From positions 1-64,000 of the forward strand of contig FMTG01000007.1 of NCBI GenBank assembly GCA_900099715.1: a stretch of DNA of 64,000 nucleotides. Reading direction: 5' to 3'. Below are positions 52,501 to 60,901 of this stretch, piece after piece. Position numbers and translations under genes: made by a program. The DNA comes from Ruminococcaceae bacterium YRB3002 (GTDB lineage: Bacteria; Bacillota; Clostridia; Saccharofermentanales; Saccharofermentanaceae). Below the pieces are notes generated by a model that was not told the origin of the DNA, ran no database searches, and saw nothing but the letters and a program-made list of their open reading frames with translations. Positions within the stretch are counted from its first letter, which is position 1. Each line of letters opens with the position of its first letter.

Positions 52501-52639
52501 CTGTAATACATATACTGTTGAGGCAGAGATGAGTTTAAAACAAATAAAGAAATGCAAGTTCTTCCTATTTGAAGATGATCCCGGAAGTGGAGATAATATT
52601 ACCATCAGATGGGAAAACGGTTTTAAAGGAAAGGTGTGA
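49559..52639 (+). CDS. Large J-like / zinc-ribbon / FN3-like protein
   Basis: A 1026-residue protein with weak GGTAAC before the ATG. Residues ~1-65 (FDLFEIVGLAFDPPETNAKQ, then helices with KKKIEQKSQELG) resemble the start of a J-domain but lack HPD. Residues ~325-385 form zinc ribbons: CNYCGVVC, CKNCHKPL, CNKCGRSVP and CPYCNYVF. Residues ~390-510 are helical repeat-like (FDAARQFLFQAQTAAPGEKS). From ~525 to ~720 are two fibronectin-III-like domains (GNIQISWGRSSEQGVSYRLI and GSGVRITWDSP), and further beta domains reach the end. It directly follows the two Hsp70 genes, so I infer a client-recognition cochaperone or scaffold. The whole protein matches no family I know. Confidence 0.55.
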   Translation: MADFDLFEIVGLAFDPPETNAKQVKKKIEQKSQELGSAFGRESQQITRDAIQAQKEFLDKMLTQLFTTDGKKLNVPVFKPLAEKKTKDEMHKLSASIALLKETGEHEVTDAMIRHYKKETRLSIEHVKQVFTDAGFTIIDINPLAAYPKFPTNADRIYQELDALSKTKDPNPNGADTSVVTDLYAFAAYISNDIANMATYRAMDTKALFAIFDSASQRFSQRNDDLGKLCGSLSAAAKTFVFNNEENRAAYDLHLKYCSEELTKLFTAMKNAPKSMLLNPKFADPCIKKICAFFPQYEVALAIYNKEAGFTDVYYFPTVWVYTIKCNYCGVVCEFDSESTAIRENSCKNCHKPLFKKCNKCGRSVPDFKDSCPYCNYVFASAALFAKFYQKAEAAFRGNDFDAARQFLFQAQTAAPGEKSRIEALAKQIEREEMVLREPINRLKQLIAERKYYTARTELGAIIKKFPSLNVAEFERVINNELSAADRLFASAVSYTPSKKADVCISILMNCVDYLPALSFLRSTPPLPVNNIVVSQSSSSGNIQISWGRSSEQGVSYRLIRKNGKYGSSSENDGEILLENTNATSYTDESVKPGVVYTYSVFTVRREVYSSPVSKTGMLYTDVRNCHVVQRGSGVRITWDSPVNSSGTTVTRSCNGKTVTLTESAYGSYEDTSTKYGNSYTYKVYANYGSSRSAGVEKIITPLPTVDSFLISASQVKENVYKVSWSIAQRGIDVRVMVNGNVAKEAKSNDNSVQVTLPKETFCTIVVAAYSEGKWINSENAVEINTYTACSFDRKATRLEETLISGRNGDSYRIDLRICLSANMSPNVSAFYYTVRSSKTENRWAEQGDIGRSNDIKKISLSTYQKHGCIPYQDSVLDESAFFVTVFTCYSVNGKEIISEPQRMKIDRPLLANMFWSVSYGLFDGLKLNIEMSGNKPIEYIPKLYLCVCDSDQFILSQDDTDSRIIKTIQAVELDNPVTDYCNTYTVEAEMSLKQIKKCKFFLFEDDPGSGDNITIRWENGFKGKV

Positions 52640-52647
52640 TCTGAATT

Positions 52648-53748
52648 ATGTTTATGTTTACATGTCCGTTCTGTATTCGCAAATACAGTAAGAGCAAGGT
52701 TCTCTATGTTTGTCCCGATTGTGGAACTGAGACTGATCCGGGACTGTTTGTTCATGGAGCTGTTAAGTGTAAGGTTCCTGAGTGTGGACGTGTTGCTTCA
52801 TTAAGAAAATGCCCTTTATGTGGAGAGACCATTCCTAAGATAGCACTTGAGACACCGAATCTTCCTTTCAGCATTGTGGGTGTTTCTAACTCGGGAAAGA
52901 CTAATTATATTACGGTTATGCTTCACGAACTCGAACACTCGTCAGGGCTGAGATTGGCATTGGGGCATCAGACAAAAGCAACACGTGATCATCAGAATGC
53001 CAATGTGGATCTCATATATGAGCAGCACACTGTGCCCGAGAGTACACCATCGGGAGAAAACATGCCGCAGATCTGGTATATAAAGAATCTTCAAAAGAAG
53101 CATGGAAATGTGGTTCCAACATATACTTTTACTATTTTTGATGGAGCAGGAGAAGACCACGAGAACAATTTGGATCCATCGTCAACGGTCTGCAGATACA
53201 TAAATGCATCGAAAGCCATTATCCTTGCGATCGACCCCCTTGTTTTATCCAGTATAAGACGTGGCGGTGTTGTAGATGCAGATGTTATGAGTAATTCCCT
53301 TGGTGGTGATACGGGTTCTCCCAAAAACGCAGAAGATGTTATAAACAGTGTTGCCGCATATATAAAGTCGGCAAGAGGGATCAATTCTTCAAGAGTACTT
53401 GATATTCCTGTTGCTGTAGTCCTTACAAAGTTTGATACCATACTGGATCATCCTGCATTTGGACCTCAGGCATTGATCAAGAAAAGCAGTCTGACTGTGC
53501 GCAATGGTTCAGTGGATCTATCCGAGATCCAACAGGTTGATTCCGAGATCAGAAACTGGTTAGAGCAGATTGGAGAGGGAGCATTCATTGATGCACTGGA
53601 TTCTCACTTCAAGGAATACTATTTCTTTGGAGTATCGAGTTATGGAGCTCCTCCGGTCAATGCTTATACTCTTCCAGATGAGATAAAGCCGCATCGCGTT
53701 CTTGATCCGATCCTCTGGTTGTTTAAGAGGGCAAAGTTTATTGATTAG
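52648..53748 (+). CDS. Zinc-ribbon GTPase (double-GTPase type), soluble
   Basis: A 366-residue protein, 8 bases after the scaffold gene. Residues 1-68 carry zinc knuckles: FTCPFCIRKY, CPDCGTETD, CKVPECGRVASLRKCPLCGE. The GTPase domain has G1 GVSNSGKT at 78-85, G3 FDGAGED (~165), a stretch ASKAIILAIDPL and G4 VVLTKFD (~265). The end is VLDPILWLFKRAKF. This pattern agrees with the 'double-GTPase' domains (DO-GTPase, TRAFAC class) described in prokaryotic conflict systems, which pair with GAP1 proteins; the next gene is such a protein. No membrane segment is present, in contrast to the two later GTPases. Confidence 0.75.
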   Translation: MFMFTCPFCIRKYSKSKVLYVCPDCGTETDPGLFVHGAVKCKVPECGRVASLRKCPLCGETIPKIALETPNLPFSIVGVSNSGKTNYITVMLHELEHSSGLRLALGHQTKATRDHQNANVDLIYEQHTVPESTPSGENMPQIWYIKNLQKKHGNVVPTYTFTIFDGAGEDHENNLDPSSTVCRYINASKAIILAIDPLVLSSIRRGGVVDADVMSNSLGGDTGSPKNAEDVINSVAAYIKSARGINSSRVLDIPVAVVLTKFDTILDHPAFGPQALIKKSSLTVRNGSVDLSEIQQVDSEIRNWLEQIGEGAFIDALDSHFKEYYFFGVSSYGAPPVNAYTLPDEIKPHRVLDPILWLFKRAKFID

Positions 53749-53779
53749 TTTTAGTTGTGTTGATTCCGGGGGTAACCAA

Positions 53780-56311
53780 ATGTATTCTGAATTAATATAT
53801 ACCAGATGCGGTGAAGGAATAGATATCCTAAAGGGTGGTACACCTATAAAGAACAGTGGGTTCAAGGTGTATTCCTGTTCAAGGGAGATCAGTGAGGACG
53901 GTTTTGCCGATATTCAGTTCCTTTTTGCGATGGCCCAAAGCAAGGAATCTTATTCAGATCCTTCATTTATGGATGACGCATACCTGTACTATGTGCCTGA
54001 TATTGGAGCAAAATGCTTTCTGGATTTTCATCCGATTCCTTTTGACAGAAATGCGACCGGAGATTATTCTCATCGCCCCGGCAATTTCATTAATCAGATC
54101 TTCCTTGGAAGCTATCATGATTTTTATCCATACGAATTGTTTGGCTGTGAGTCAGTTTGGGATGCCAAGAAGCGCGGAGAGGCATTTTACTACGAGAATG
54201 CACCTGTCCCACTGATGCGTAGAGATCATCTGGAACGGGATTCCGGTTATTTGGGATATCAGGAAATCGCTTCATTTGTTGCCGATGGCCGCAGGGAGGC
54301 ACTGATGAGTGCTGTCGCATTCATCATATCGCAGTATTCACTTAAACCCGAAGAGAGAAAATACCTTGTTATCAGAGATGCTGACAGCAGACTTATAGAA
54401 TTGTGGATCGCTGCGATCGAGAATGCTTTCTCCCCGAGAATGGCGTCCGGGCTTTCCTTTGCAACAAGGCTCGACAAATTTGTAAATGCAAATAAGTATA
54501 CTGTAAATCTCAATGGGCAGTATCAGACCCAGATCAACCTTCAGAATCCTAATCAGAAGGTCCGTTTCCGTGCGATGATAGTCGGTGTAGATGAGCGTGA
54601 CAAGAACAATGCAGCGATGGTAAAACCCATACCAAACGCTCCATATGTGGTTCTGGATGGAAAAACAAAGACATTATCTGTCAGCATGGATATCTCAAAT
54701 CCGTATTACCGATATGCAACATCGTATGATGAGGGACATAAGTATTTGTGCAGGGAGTTCATGCAGATGGTTGATATCTCATCACCGTCCGGGGGTGTGC
54801 TTGATCTTTACAATTCATTTATCGGAATATCCAGATTCAGGTCAAGTAAGAGTATCAGAGATCTCATTCCGGCAATAACCATTCTTGGCAAGTATAAGCT
54901 TATCAGAACTTCCCATCTCGTTAAACTCTATAATGATGTCAAACAGGGAATGCCGGGATTATTGAAGGAAGATCCTGTAGAGTCATTCGTTGTAATGAAC
55001 TGGCTTGAGCGGATCTCATGTATTGTTGGTGACAACAGCATCAGAGATGACTTCAGAGAAAGCATCTGCCGTGCCTATGCGGATAACGTATATACCTCGC
55101 CAGGGAGCGGTTCTACCAGAGCACTTCACGATTCGGTCGTTAAGAGTTCTTATGTTCATGATACTGCCGCGTATATTACTTCACAGAAGACAGTTGCATC
55201 ATATTACAATACTCTTTGCTCATACAGAGCTAACGATTGGATAGCATTTTCTGAGTTGTTTGTGGAATCAAAGAAGATTCTTAAGGATAACAGCATCGGC
55301 TCCGTTAGTATTATTCTCCAGCAAAGTATTAACTCGCTGTATGCTTCAGGAGATATGCAGAGTGCGGCAAAAGTTGCTTTGCTGTACAATTCTGTGAATC
55401 CGGGTCAGGTTCTGGATATATTATTCTCGGAGGCAAGTAAGTCCCCGGATCAAAACTACGCTTCTTTTCTTATCCGGCTGATATGCAGAATATCTCCTGA
55501 TGCGATCGCCTCATCAAAGAATCTGGAGAACTTTTACAGACATCTCCAGAAGTACAATATGTCTGATCTGTTTTCAGTAGTTCTTGAGGTTAAGGCAGAT
55601 TCTCTCAGCCGTCCCCAGGATATGGAGAGATTTGTTGATTGGATCCTTGGCTGCCGGGAATTAGCAGGTGTCAGCCTGGCATCCACAGTAAAAACGATTG
55701 ACGCTAAAATGGTTCTGTCCAATAAAGAATTCAGAAGTCTGGCTGCAAAGATTCAGAGTTGCCGGCCAGAGGGTGTCATTTGTATTAATTCCGCACATAT
55801 TTTTGCAATAGATGTGCTTGATGACAGGAGACGGGTTAATGAATGGACTACAATTTTCAATTCGTTGGTACAACAATGGTTTCCTTCGATCAAAGATGAG
55901 TCATATGCAGATAGACTGGCAAAGAAAGTATGTAGTCAGGGGCTTCCACAGGAAGTATTCAGGATAATAATGTCAGCAGCGTCACAATCACCGCTTTATT
56001 CCGCGAAAATTGTTAATGAAGCATTCAGAAGTATCGGGTCAAAACAGGATAGTGTTATAGGTGAGATACTGGAGATTGCAGTTCAAACAAACAGCAAGGT
56101 TCTTTTTGATGCGCTTGTATCTGCGTGTGCTGATATCAAACAATTCGACAGGGGAATGATATTCATCTCCGGTACAGTTCGATCCGAACCTGCCCGTCAA
56201 TACTTTGCCATCGTTGAACGGGAAGCGAGATCTATCCATGACCAGAAGAAAGGACCATCCCTGATCGGAAGGTTGTTTACTCATAGACCAACAGATGATT
56301 CGGGGAATTGA
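53780..56311 (+). CDS. GTPase-associated protein 1 (GAP1-like)
   Basis: The ATG at 53780 follows CCGGGGGT; 843 residues. Residues ~1-160 (MYSELIYTRCGEGIDILKGG, then DYSHRPGNFINQIFLGSYHD) match the N-terminal GAP1 pattern (L-Y-TR-xxGID...H-PGN-F-Q), as I recall it from GTPase-based conflict systems. Residues ~175-300 form a middle domain (ISQYSLKPEERKYLVIRDAD). The C-terminal half is helical, with repeat-like segments (MQSAAKVALLYNSVNPGQVL). Members partner with double-GTPases and may be GTPase regulators or scaffolds. It sits between two GTPase genes and probably bridges them. Confidence 0.7.
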   Translation: MYSELIYTRCGEGIDILKGGTPIKNSGFKVYSCSREISEDGFADIQFLFAMAQSKESYSDPSFMDDAYLYYVPDIGAKCFLDFHPIPFDRNATGDYSHRPGNFINQIFLGSYHDFYPYELFGCESVWDAKKRGEAFYYENAPVPLMRRDHLERDSGYLGYQEIASFVADGRREALMSAVAFIISQYSLKPEERKYLVIRDADSRLIELWIAAIENAFSPRMASGLSFATRLDKFVNANKYTVNLNGQYQTQINLQNPNQKVRFRAMIVGVDERDKNNAAMVKPIPNAPYVVLDGKTKTLSVSMDISNPYYRYATSYDEGHKYLCREFMQMVDISSPSGGVLDLYNSFIGISRFRSSKSIRDLIPAITILGKYKLIRTSHLVKLYNDVKQGMPGLLKEDPVESFVVMNWLERISCIVGDNSIRDDFRESICRAYADNVYTSPGSGSTRALHDSVVKSSYVHDTAAYITSQKTVASYYNTLCSYRANDWIAFSELFVESKKILKDNSIGSVSIILQQSINSLYASGDMQSAAKVALLYNSVNPGQVLDILFSEASKSPDQNYASFLIRLICRISPDAIASSKNLENFYRHLQKYNMSDLFSVVLEVKADSLSRPQDMERFVDWILGCRELAGVSLASTVKTIDAKMVLSNKEFRSLAAKIQSCRPEGVICINSAHIFAIDVLDDRRRVNEWTTIFNSLVQQWFPSIKDESYADRLAKKVCSQGLPQEVFRIIMSAASQSPLYSAKIVNEAFRSIGSKQDSVIGEILEIAVQTNSKVLFDALVSACADIKQFDRGMIFISGTVRSEPARQYFAIVEREARSIHDQKKGPSLIGRLFTHRPTDDSGN

Positions 56312-56333
56312 AAAACGTAAGGAAAACTTATAA

Positions 56334-57884
56334 ATGGAAATAATCATCGGACTTATTCTCATCGCAGTAATCTTATACCTGTTGTGGTTACTGATAAAAT
56401 ACGTTCTTGCACCAATTGCCTCTATTCTGGTAACCGTTATTGTTGTCATAAGTGCCGGATATGCTTTGATCATTTCTCTGAAGAGCTTCACAAAATCCAT
56501 CAAAGAACACATTGACCCATATCAGACGTACGTGGATAAGCATGCTGATATATCCGGCGGTATTAGAAGAAATTATTTCTTTGGTCCCGGTTTTCATCAG
56601 ATCTTTGAGATAGTTGCAGGTGCCTTTGCTCACTTGGGTGAAGAACGTAAGAAACTCAGGGAATGGAAAGATAAAAAACTGCAGTATGTGTGGTTCTGGG
56701 ATATGTGGATCTATCTCGGATATTTTGTTGCCATCGTCTGCGCTTTGGTATTGGGTTTTATTTGGAATGCAGCATTCTCCATATTACTTGCAGCGGTGAT
56801 CATAATCGGCATGACAGGCTTTTTTTCTTTCTTCTCATTGCTTTGGCTGACAGACCGCATAGTGCTCATACGCAGATCGATCCATAACCGCTGCCCAATA
56901 TGCAAACGCAAGTCCGTTATTCCGGTTTTTATTTGTCCATCATGCGGAGCAATACATAAGAAACTGGTCCCCGGCCCTTACGGTATTATGAAGCACAAGT
57001 GTACCTGTGGAACGGACCTTGCTACGACTTTCTTAGGTGGGCGTTCCAAATATGAATCTCATTGCCCGTACTGTGATACAAAGCTGTTCTCTAGCAGTTC
57101 CCAACAATATGGGATTCAACTGGTTGGGGGAATTGGAACCGGGAAAACTACATTTCTGGCAGCATTCTGGCATGAGTATGCTGAATGGCTGAGGTATAAC
57201 AGTGATGTCCGTGTTGAGGCCATGCCGGAGGAAGCTTTTGATAAACTCGTGGACTGGTTTGATTCCGGCGAATCCGAAGCAACACTGGAAACCAATGCAA
57301 CAATGTACAGCATTATTCATACTCAGGAACAGCATACACCGGTCCAAATGACGATCTACGATATTGCAGGTGAAGTGTTCGATTTTGCTGAAAGCGAGGT
57401 TCAGCAGCAACAGTTCAGGTATTGTGAAGGCTTTCTGGTCATTATAGATCCGACATCCACCCCTGATTATGCTTCTGAAACAATTACAAATTTCATTAAT
57501 ACACTCAACGATGTAATGGGCAAGAATGCAGCAATGGCATCATCTGTTCCTGTTGCTGTGGTCATTACAAAGGCAGACAAGTACAAGAAGGAGATCGGAT
57601 TGCCGCGCATAAGTTCCTTGTTTAAGATCAAGTTAGAAGAGGATTATGAGATAAGTGCCGAGCGGCATCAGAACGATACTTGCCGGGGGTTTCTGCTTGA
57701 TCATGGATACGAGAATTCGGTTAACCTGATAGAATCGAGTTTTGTGGATGTGCGGTATTTCCCTGTGAGTGCCATGGGTCACGATCAGGAGGAAGGGCAA
57801 TATGAACCGTGGGGTGTACTGGATCCGGTATTCTGGTTAATGAAACACGACAAATGTCCTCTTCGTAGTATAATACGGATATAA
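56334..57884 (+). CDS. Membrane-bound zinc-ribbon GTPase (double-GTPase type)
   Basis: A 516-residue protein. Hydrophobic segments at ~2-50 and ~125-180 anchor it in the membrane. Zinc knuckles follow (~190-260): CPICKRKS, CPSCGAIH, CTCGTDL, CPYCDTKLF. The GTPase has G1 GGIGTGKT at 265-272, G3 YDIAGEVF (~343), FLVIIDPTSTPD, G4 VVITKADKY and a G5-like PVSAMGHD. All nucleotide-binding motifs are present, so it should bind and hydrolyse GTP. It closely parallels the gene at 58648 in layout, although sequence conservation outside motifs is low. No strong ribosome site is visible; GGAAAAC lies upstream. Confidence 0.75.
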   Translation: MEIIIGLILIAVILYLLWLLIKYVLAPIASILVTVIVVISAGYALIISLKSFTKSIKEHIDPYQTYVDKHADISGGIRRNYFFGPGFHQIFEIVAGAFAHLGEERKKLREWKDKKLQYVWFWDMWIYLGYFVAIVCALVLGFIWNAAFSILLAAVIIIGMTGFFSFFSLLWLTDRIVLIRRSIHNRCPICKRKSVIPVFICPSCGAIHKKLVPGPYGIMKHKCTCGTDLATTFLGGRSKYESHCPYCDTKLFSSSSQQYGIQLVGGIGTGKTTFLAAFWHEYAEWLRYNSDVRVEAMPEEAFDKLVDWFDSGESEATLETNATMYSIIHTQEQHTPVQMTIYDIAGEVFDFAESEVQQQQFRYCEGFLVIIDPTSTPDYASETITNFINTLNDVMGKNAAMASSVPVAVVITKADKYKKEIGLPRISSLFKIKLEEDYEISAERHQNDTCRGFLLDHGYENSVNLIESSFVDVRYFPVSAMGHDQEEGQYEPWGVLDPVFWLMKHDKCPLRSIIRI

Positions 57885-57904
57885 GAATTGATTGGGAGGT
57901 TGTT

Positions 57905-58216
57905 ATGAATAATTTTGGATTTGTTTTGGCTACAAAAATGCTTGTAGATGGTAAACGTAAGGTCAGATATATGTATCATGAGGAAACTGACAATCCACAG
58001 GACAGCGGGTGGAGATTCTTCTGCGGTGATGAAGATGATGAATATGTAAATAACCCGGATAATATAGCTATCTATGATATCAATACGATTCTTGATATCG
58101 ATAAGAGCATTTTGCCTTATCTTGACAGTGCTACCGGCACTGCATTTGAGAGAGAGGATGAGAACTCTACATTTATAGTTTCTCCTGATTTTAATCCTGA
58201 CGGTGAGGAGGGTTGA
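57905..58216 (+). CDS. Immunity protein, Imm33/DUF2185-like
   Basis: A 103-residue acidic protein with GGGAGG before the ATG. It contains GWRFFCGDEDDEYVNNPDNI followed by AIYDINTILDIDKSILPYLD and TGTAFERED. The GWRFxxGDExxxYxNxPxN and DxSIxxxLD patterns are those of DUF2185 proteins, a family assigned as Imm33 immunity proteins in toxin systems. The next gene, 2 bases downstream, encodes a GH-E-type nuclease. I infer that it binds and blocks that nuclease. Having the immunity gene first ensures protection before toxin is made. Confidence 0.7.
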   Translation: MNNFGFVLATKMLVDGKRKVRYMYHEETDNPQDSGWRFFCGDEDDEYVNNPDNIAIYDINTILDIDKSILPYLDSATGTAFEREDENSTFIVSPDFNPDGEEG

Positions 58217-58218
58217 TC

Positions 58219-58623
58219 ATGGGACTCCACAGGCCATATATACGTAAAGAAGTTCGGGAAGAAGTTGAGAGAAGAGCTGAGAAGAATGAAGAAGGAAAGT
58301 TTCTTGATGCAAATACCCATCAGCCGATCGAAGGCAAGTATGACTTAGGACACAAAGCCGGACATGAGCATTGGCGTGAAGCAGCGAGTGCTGAGAAGGA
58401 AGGCTTATCTCAGGAAGAGTTTAATGATCGTATGAATAATCCTGACTATTATCAGATCGAAGATCCTCATGAGAACAGGTCACATGCTCATGAGATGCCT
58501 GCTGAGGTGCAGAGTGAGGGGCAGACTGAATCCCAAACTGAGACACAGACTGAAGGTCAAAGTGATGGTCAGAATCAGGTACAGGATGACGGACAGGGTG
58601 AAGATCATGGAGATGACATGTAA
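58219..58623 (+). CDS. GH-E-type HNH/Endo VII nuclease toxin
   Basis: The ATG at 58219 has GAGGAGG 9 bases upstream; 134 residues. A basic start (IRKEVREEVERRAEKNEEGK) is followed by the catalytic stretch YDLGHKAGHEHWREAASAEK, then EFNDRMNNPDYYQIEDPHEN and RSHAHE. The conserved GH...E and N-x-SH-x-x-E residues of the GH-E nuclease family (HNH/Endo VII superfamily) are present, so it should cut DNA or RNA with a metal ion. The last ~40 residues are low-complexity (EGQTESQTETQTEGQSDGQN), acidic and flexible. It is a free-standing nuclease rather than the tip of a polymorphic toxin. Confidence 0.75.
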   Translation: MGLHRPYIRKEVREEVERRAEKNEEGKFLDANTHQPIEGKYDLGHKAGHEHWREAASAEKEGLSQEEFNDRMNNPDYYQIEDPHENRSHAHEMPAEVQSEGQTESQTETQTEGQSDGQNQVQDDGQGEDHGDDM

Positions 58624-58647
58624 TGGGAGCACATAAGTGCCGGGAAC

Positions 58648-60288
58648 ATGACAGATAGATTAATCATTTTTACTGAGCAGGTACGATTATTCTGCCTGGA
58701 ACTGTCAGAGAAAATAAATGAATTCTGGACCTCTATCCCTTTTGGTATCCGGGCAGCGATTTTAATCTTTGTATTTGTTGCATATGCAAACGTGATCGCA
58801 TCAATCGTTAAGGCGGCGATAAAGCATAAAAAGACCTGGAAGAAAGCACCATATTCGGATCTAATGCTCAGTTTTAGCGCAGGATCCGGTCAGTATCAGC
58901 GCAAATCAATCTTTAAAGATGCCAGGAAATATCTTTTGGACAGAAAGTGGTCCTGGTTCAGTTTTGCCGGCCTGGCATATAGATTTGGAAGCTATACTAA
59001 CAATTCAAGAGTATTACTGTTTTTCTGTTCATTTGCGTATTTGACATTAGCGGTCTTTGGAATCGTAGAAATGATACTCCGCTTTGTTTTGGGGTTAATA
59101 TCTTATGTTGTTTTCAATCTCGTCTATATGATCGTTTTATTTCTGGCCGGCATCATTAACTATATTCTGATACCCCTTTTTAGTATCCCTGATAAACTGT
59201 CTCTGGTAACGCAGCACTGCCCTGAATGCTACAATTCTTTTAAGCTTCCTGTATTTGAATGTCCCAAATGTAAAACAAAGCACTCCAACTTGATCCCGGG
59301 GAAAACGGGTTTACTATTCGCCAGGTGTAAATGCGGTTCTTTTATGCCGTGTGCTTCTTTTTCGGGACGCAAAAAACTGAAATCATATTGCCCCCAATGC
59401 AAACATGCCATGGCGGGTGCAAGCATAAAAGCACTTACAATACAGATCGTTGGAGGCAATTCCTCAGGTAAGACTTCATACATTGCAGCGTTTCAGCACC
59501 AGTATATTCAATCTATCAAGAATTCCAATGTCTGTGATGTTTTTGCATCCCCTGCTGATGAGTTTCGTGAACTCGAGAAGATCTATAGTACCGGAAGGAC
59601 AGTGAGTTCTCCTGTTGATAAGGTTCATGCGTATTATATCGTTCACAGCACACCAGGAAGTACAGATGATGGGATAGTAATATATGATGTTCCTGATGAG
59701 ATAATCCTTAGTGAACAGTATGACAGGAGTCCTTTGAATTTTGCTTATTGTGATGGAATAGTTTTTATGATCGATCCATTGAGCATGGCTTCTGTCAGAA
59801 AGGAGTGCGAGAAAACACTTGGAGCCTCAAGCACCAGGGGTTATTCTGATGACCCTGCTGAGGATATCATAGTTCATTTCATAAATAAGTATTCTGAAGT
59901 AATAGGAAGAAAAGCCAAGAAGATGAGCAGGACTCCTGTTGCTGTGGTGATTACAAAGACAGATCTTACTCCGGTCAAAAGAAGTATTGGTATGGTGAGG
60001 ATAAAAAACGAATTTGCTTCTAACAGAAGCAGATATCGCAGTTTAGAAGAATGCCGCAATGATATCTGCAGACAATATCTTTATGATATAGGAATGGGAA
60101 ATGCCGTAAATAATATTGACAGTGTTTTTTCACGTGTATCATTCTTCCCGGTCAGTTCTATCGGCAGCTGCGAGGATGGTTCATCGTTTGATCCACAGAA
60201 TGTTATTGCTCCAATTGGATGGATAGCCCGCAAAAGCAGAAGCGATATGAGGATCCTGACTGATTTTGTTGAGGAGGATGTTAAATGA
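58648..60288 (+). CDS. Membrane zinc-ribbon GTPase with altered G3 motif
   Basis: A 546-residue protein. Hydrophobic helices lie at ~32-52 and ~115-180. Zinc knuckles (~190-260) are CPECYNSF, CPKCKTKH, CKCGSFMP and CPQCKHAM. The GTPase has G1 GGNSSGKT at 269-276 and G4 VVITKTDLTP (~430). The G3 position reads YDVPDEIIL, so the usual DxxG glycine is an aspartate, which may impair hydrolysis or the switch. GIVFMIDPLSMAS follows. The last residues (IGWIARKSRSDMRI) resemble the ends of the other two GTPases. The downstream membrane gene overlaps its stop by 4 bases. Confidence 0.72.
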   Translation: MTDRLIIFTEQVRLFCLELSEKINEFWTSIPFGIRAAILIFVFVAYANVIASIVKAAIKHKKTWKKAPYSDLMLSFSAGSGQYQRKSIFKDARKYLLDRKWSWFSFAGLAYRFGSYTNNSRVLLFFCSFAYLTLAVFGIVEMILRFVLGLISYVVFNLVYMIVLFLAGIINYILIPLFSIPDKLSLVTQHCPECYNSFKLPVFECPKCKTKHSNLIPGKTGLLFARCKCGSFMPCASFSGRKKLKSYCPQCKHAMAGASIKALTIQIVGGNSSGKTSYIAAFQHQYIQSIKNSNVCDVFASPADEFRELEKIYSTGRTVSSPVDKVHAYYIVHSTPGSTDDGIVIYDVPDEIILSEQYDRSPLNFAYCDGIVFMIDPLSMASVRKECEKTLGASSTRGYSDDPAEDIIVHFINKYSEVIGRKAKKMSRTPVAVVITKTDLTPVKRSIGMVRIKNEFASNRSRYRSLEECRNDICRQYLYDIGMGNAVNNIDSVFSRVSFFPVSSIGSCEDGSSFDPQNVIAPIGWIARKSRSDMRILTDFVEEDVK

Positions 60289-60890
60289 CTTCTGTAAAGA
60301 ATATGACCAAAACCACAGTTTCCATGATCGTCTTTGCAATAGGCATAGCTTTATTAATGCTTTTGTGGGAAAACCATCCGGGAAGCGTGCTTAGAGAGTT
60401 ATTATACTTATTCACTATTAAAGAACAATTTGGTGTATTCCATAACATAATGATCTCATTCTCGTTTTGGATCCTTATGGCTGCATCGGGAGTTGATGCT
60501 GTTCTTCGCGACAAAAAAGGACTGTCTTTATTTGATCCCTTTGCGGTCCCTGTATCCTATTTGTTATCTGTTGCTTTCCTTATTCTGGTAGCATTTAGTT
60601 CAACAAAGATGTCTATTGCGATCGTGTTCTGGATGATCTATTACGTTAGTGTTTTTATTTGTATCAGAATTGAGTATAGCAGGATATGCCATATCAAGGG
60701 CGCAGGACCTGTTTGGTTTAAACAGTTTATAAAGACATTGCCGTCCCAAAATGATCCTAGTGTCAGTATTATTGACCGATGGATTATTTATGTTACCAGG
60801 ATTATCCTTCTGATTGACGGGTATGCTCTTTTGATAGCTGTTGTTGCACTTGGTATTCAGTATTGGGATCATGTGAAGACTCTGTGGTGA
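60285..60890 (+). CDS. Integral membrane protein of unknown function
   Basis: A 201-residue protein that overlaps the GTPase stop (ATGA), so its translation is coupled. Hydrophobic helices are seen at about 13-27, 50-65, 85-105, 108-128 and 170-190 (for example TVSMIVFAIGIALLMLL and SVAFLILVAFSSTKM). It contains no cysteine motif or catalytic signature and I do not recognise the family. The next gene encodes another membrane protein of similar size, so the two may form a complex with the membrane GTPase, for example as pore or anchor. Confidence 0.6.
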   Translation: MTSVKNMTKTTVSMIVFAIGIALLMLLWENHPGSVLRELLYLFTIKEQFGVFHNIMISFSFWILMAASGVDAVLRDKKGLSLFDPFAVPVSYLLSVAFLILVAFSSTKMSIAIVFWMIYYVSVFICIRIEYSRICHIKGAGPVWFKQFIKTLPSQNDPSVSIIDRWIIYVTRIILLIDGYALLIAVVALGIQYWDHVKTLW

Positions 60891-60901
60891 GGAATATAAA
60901 T

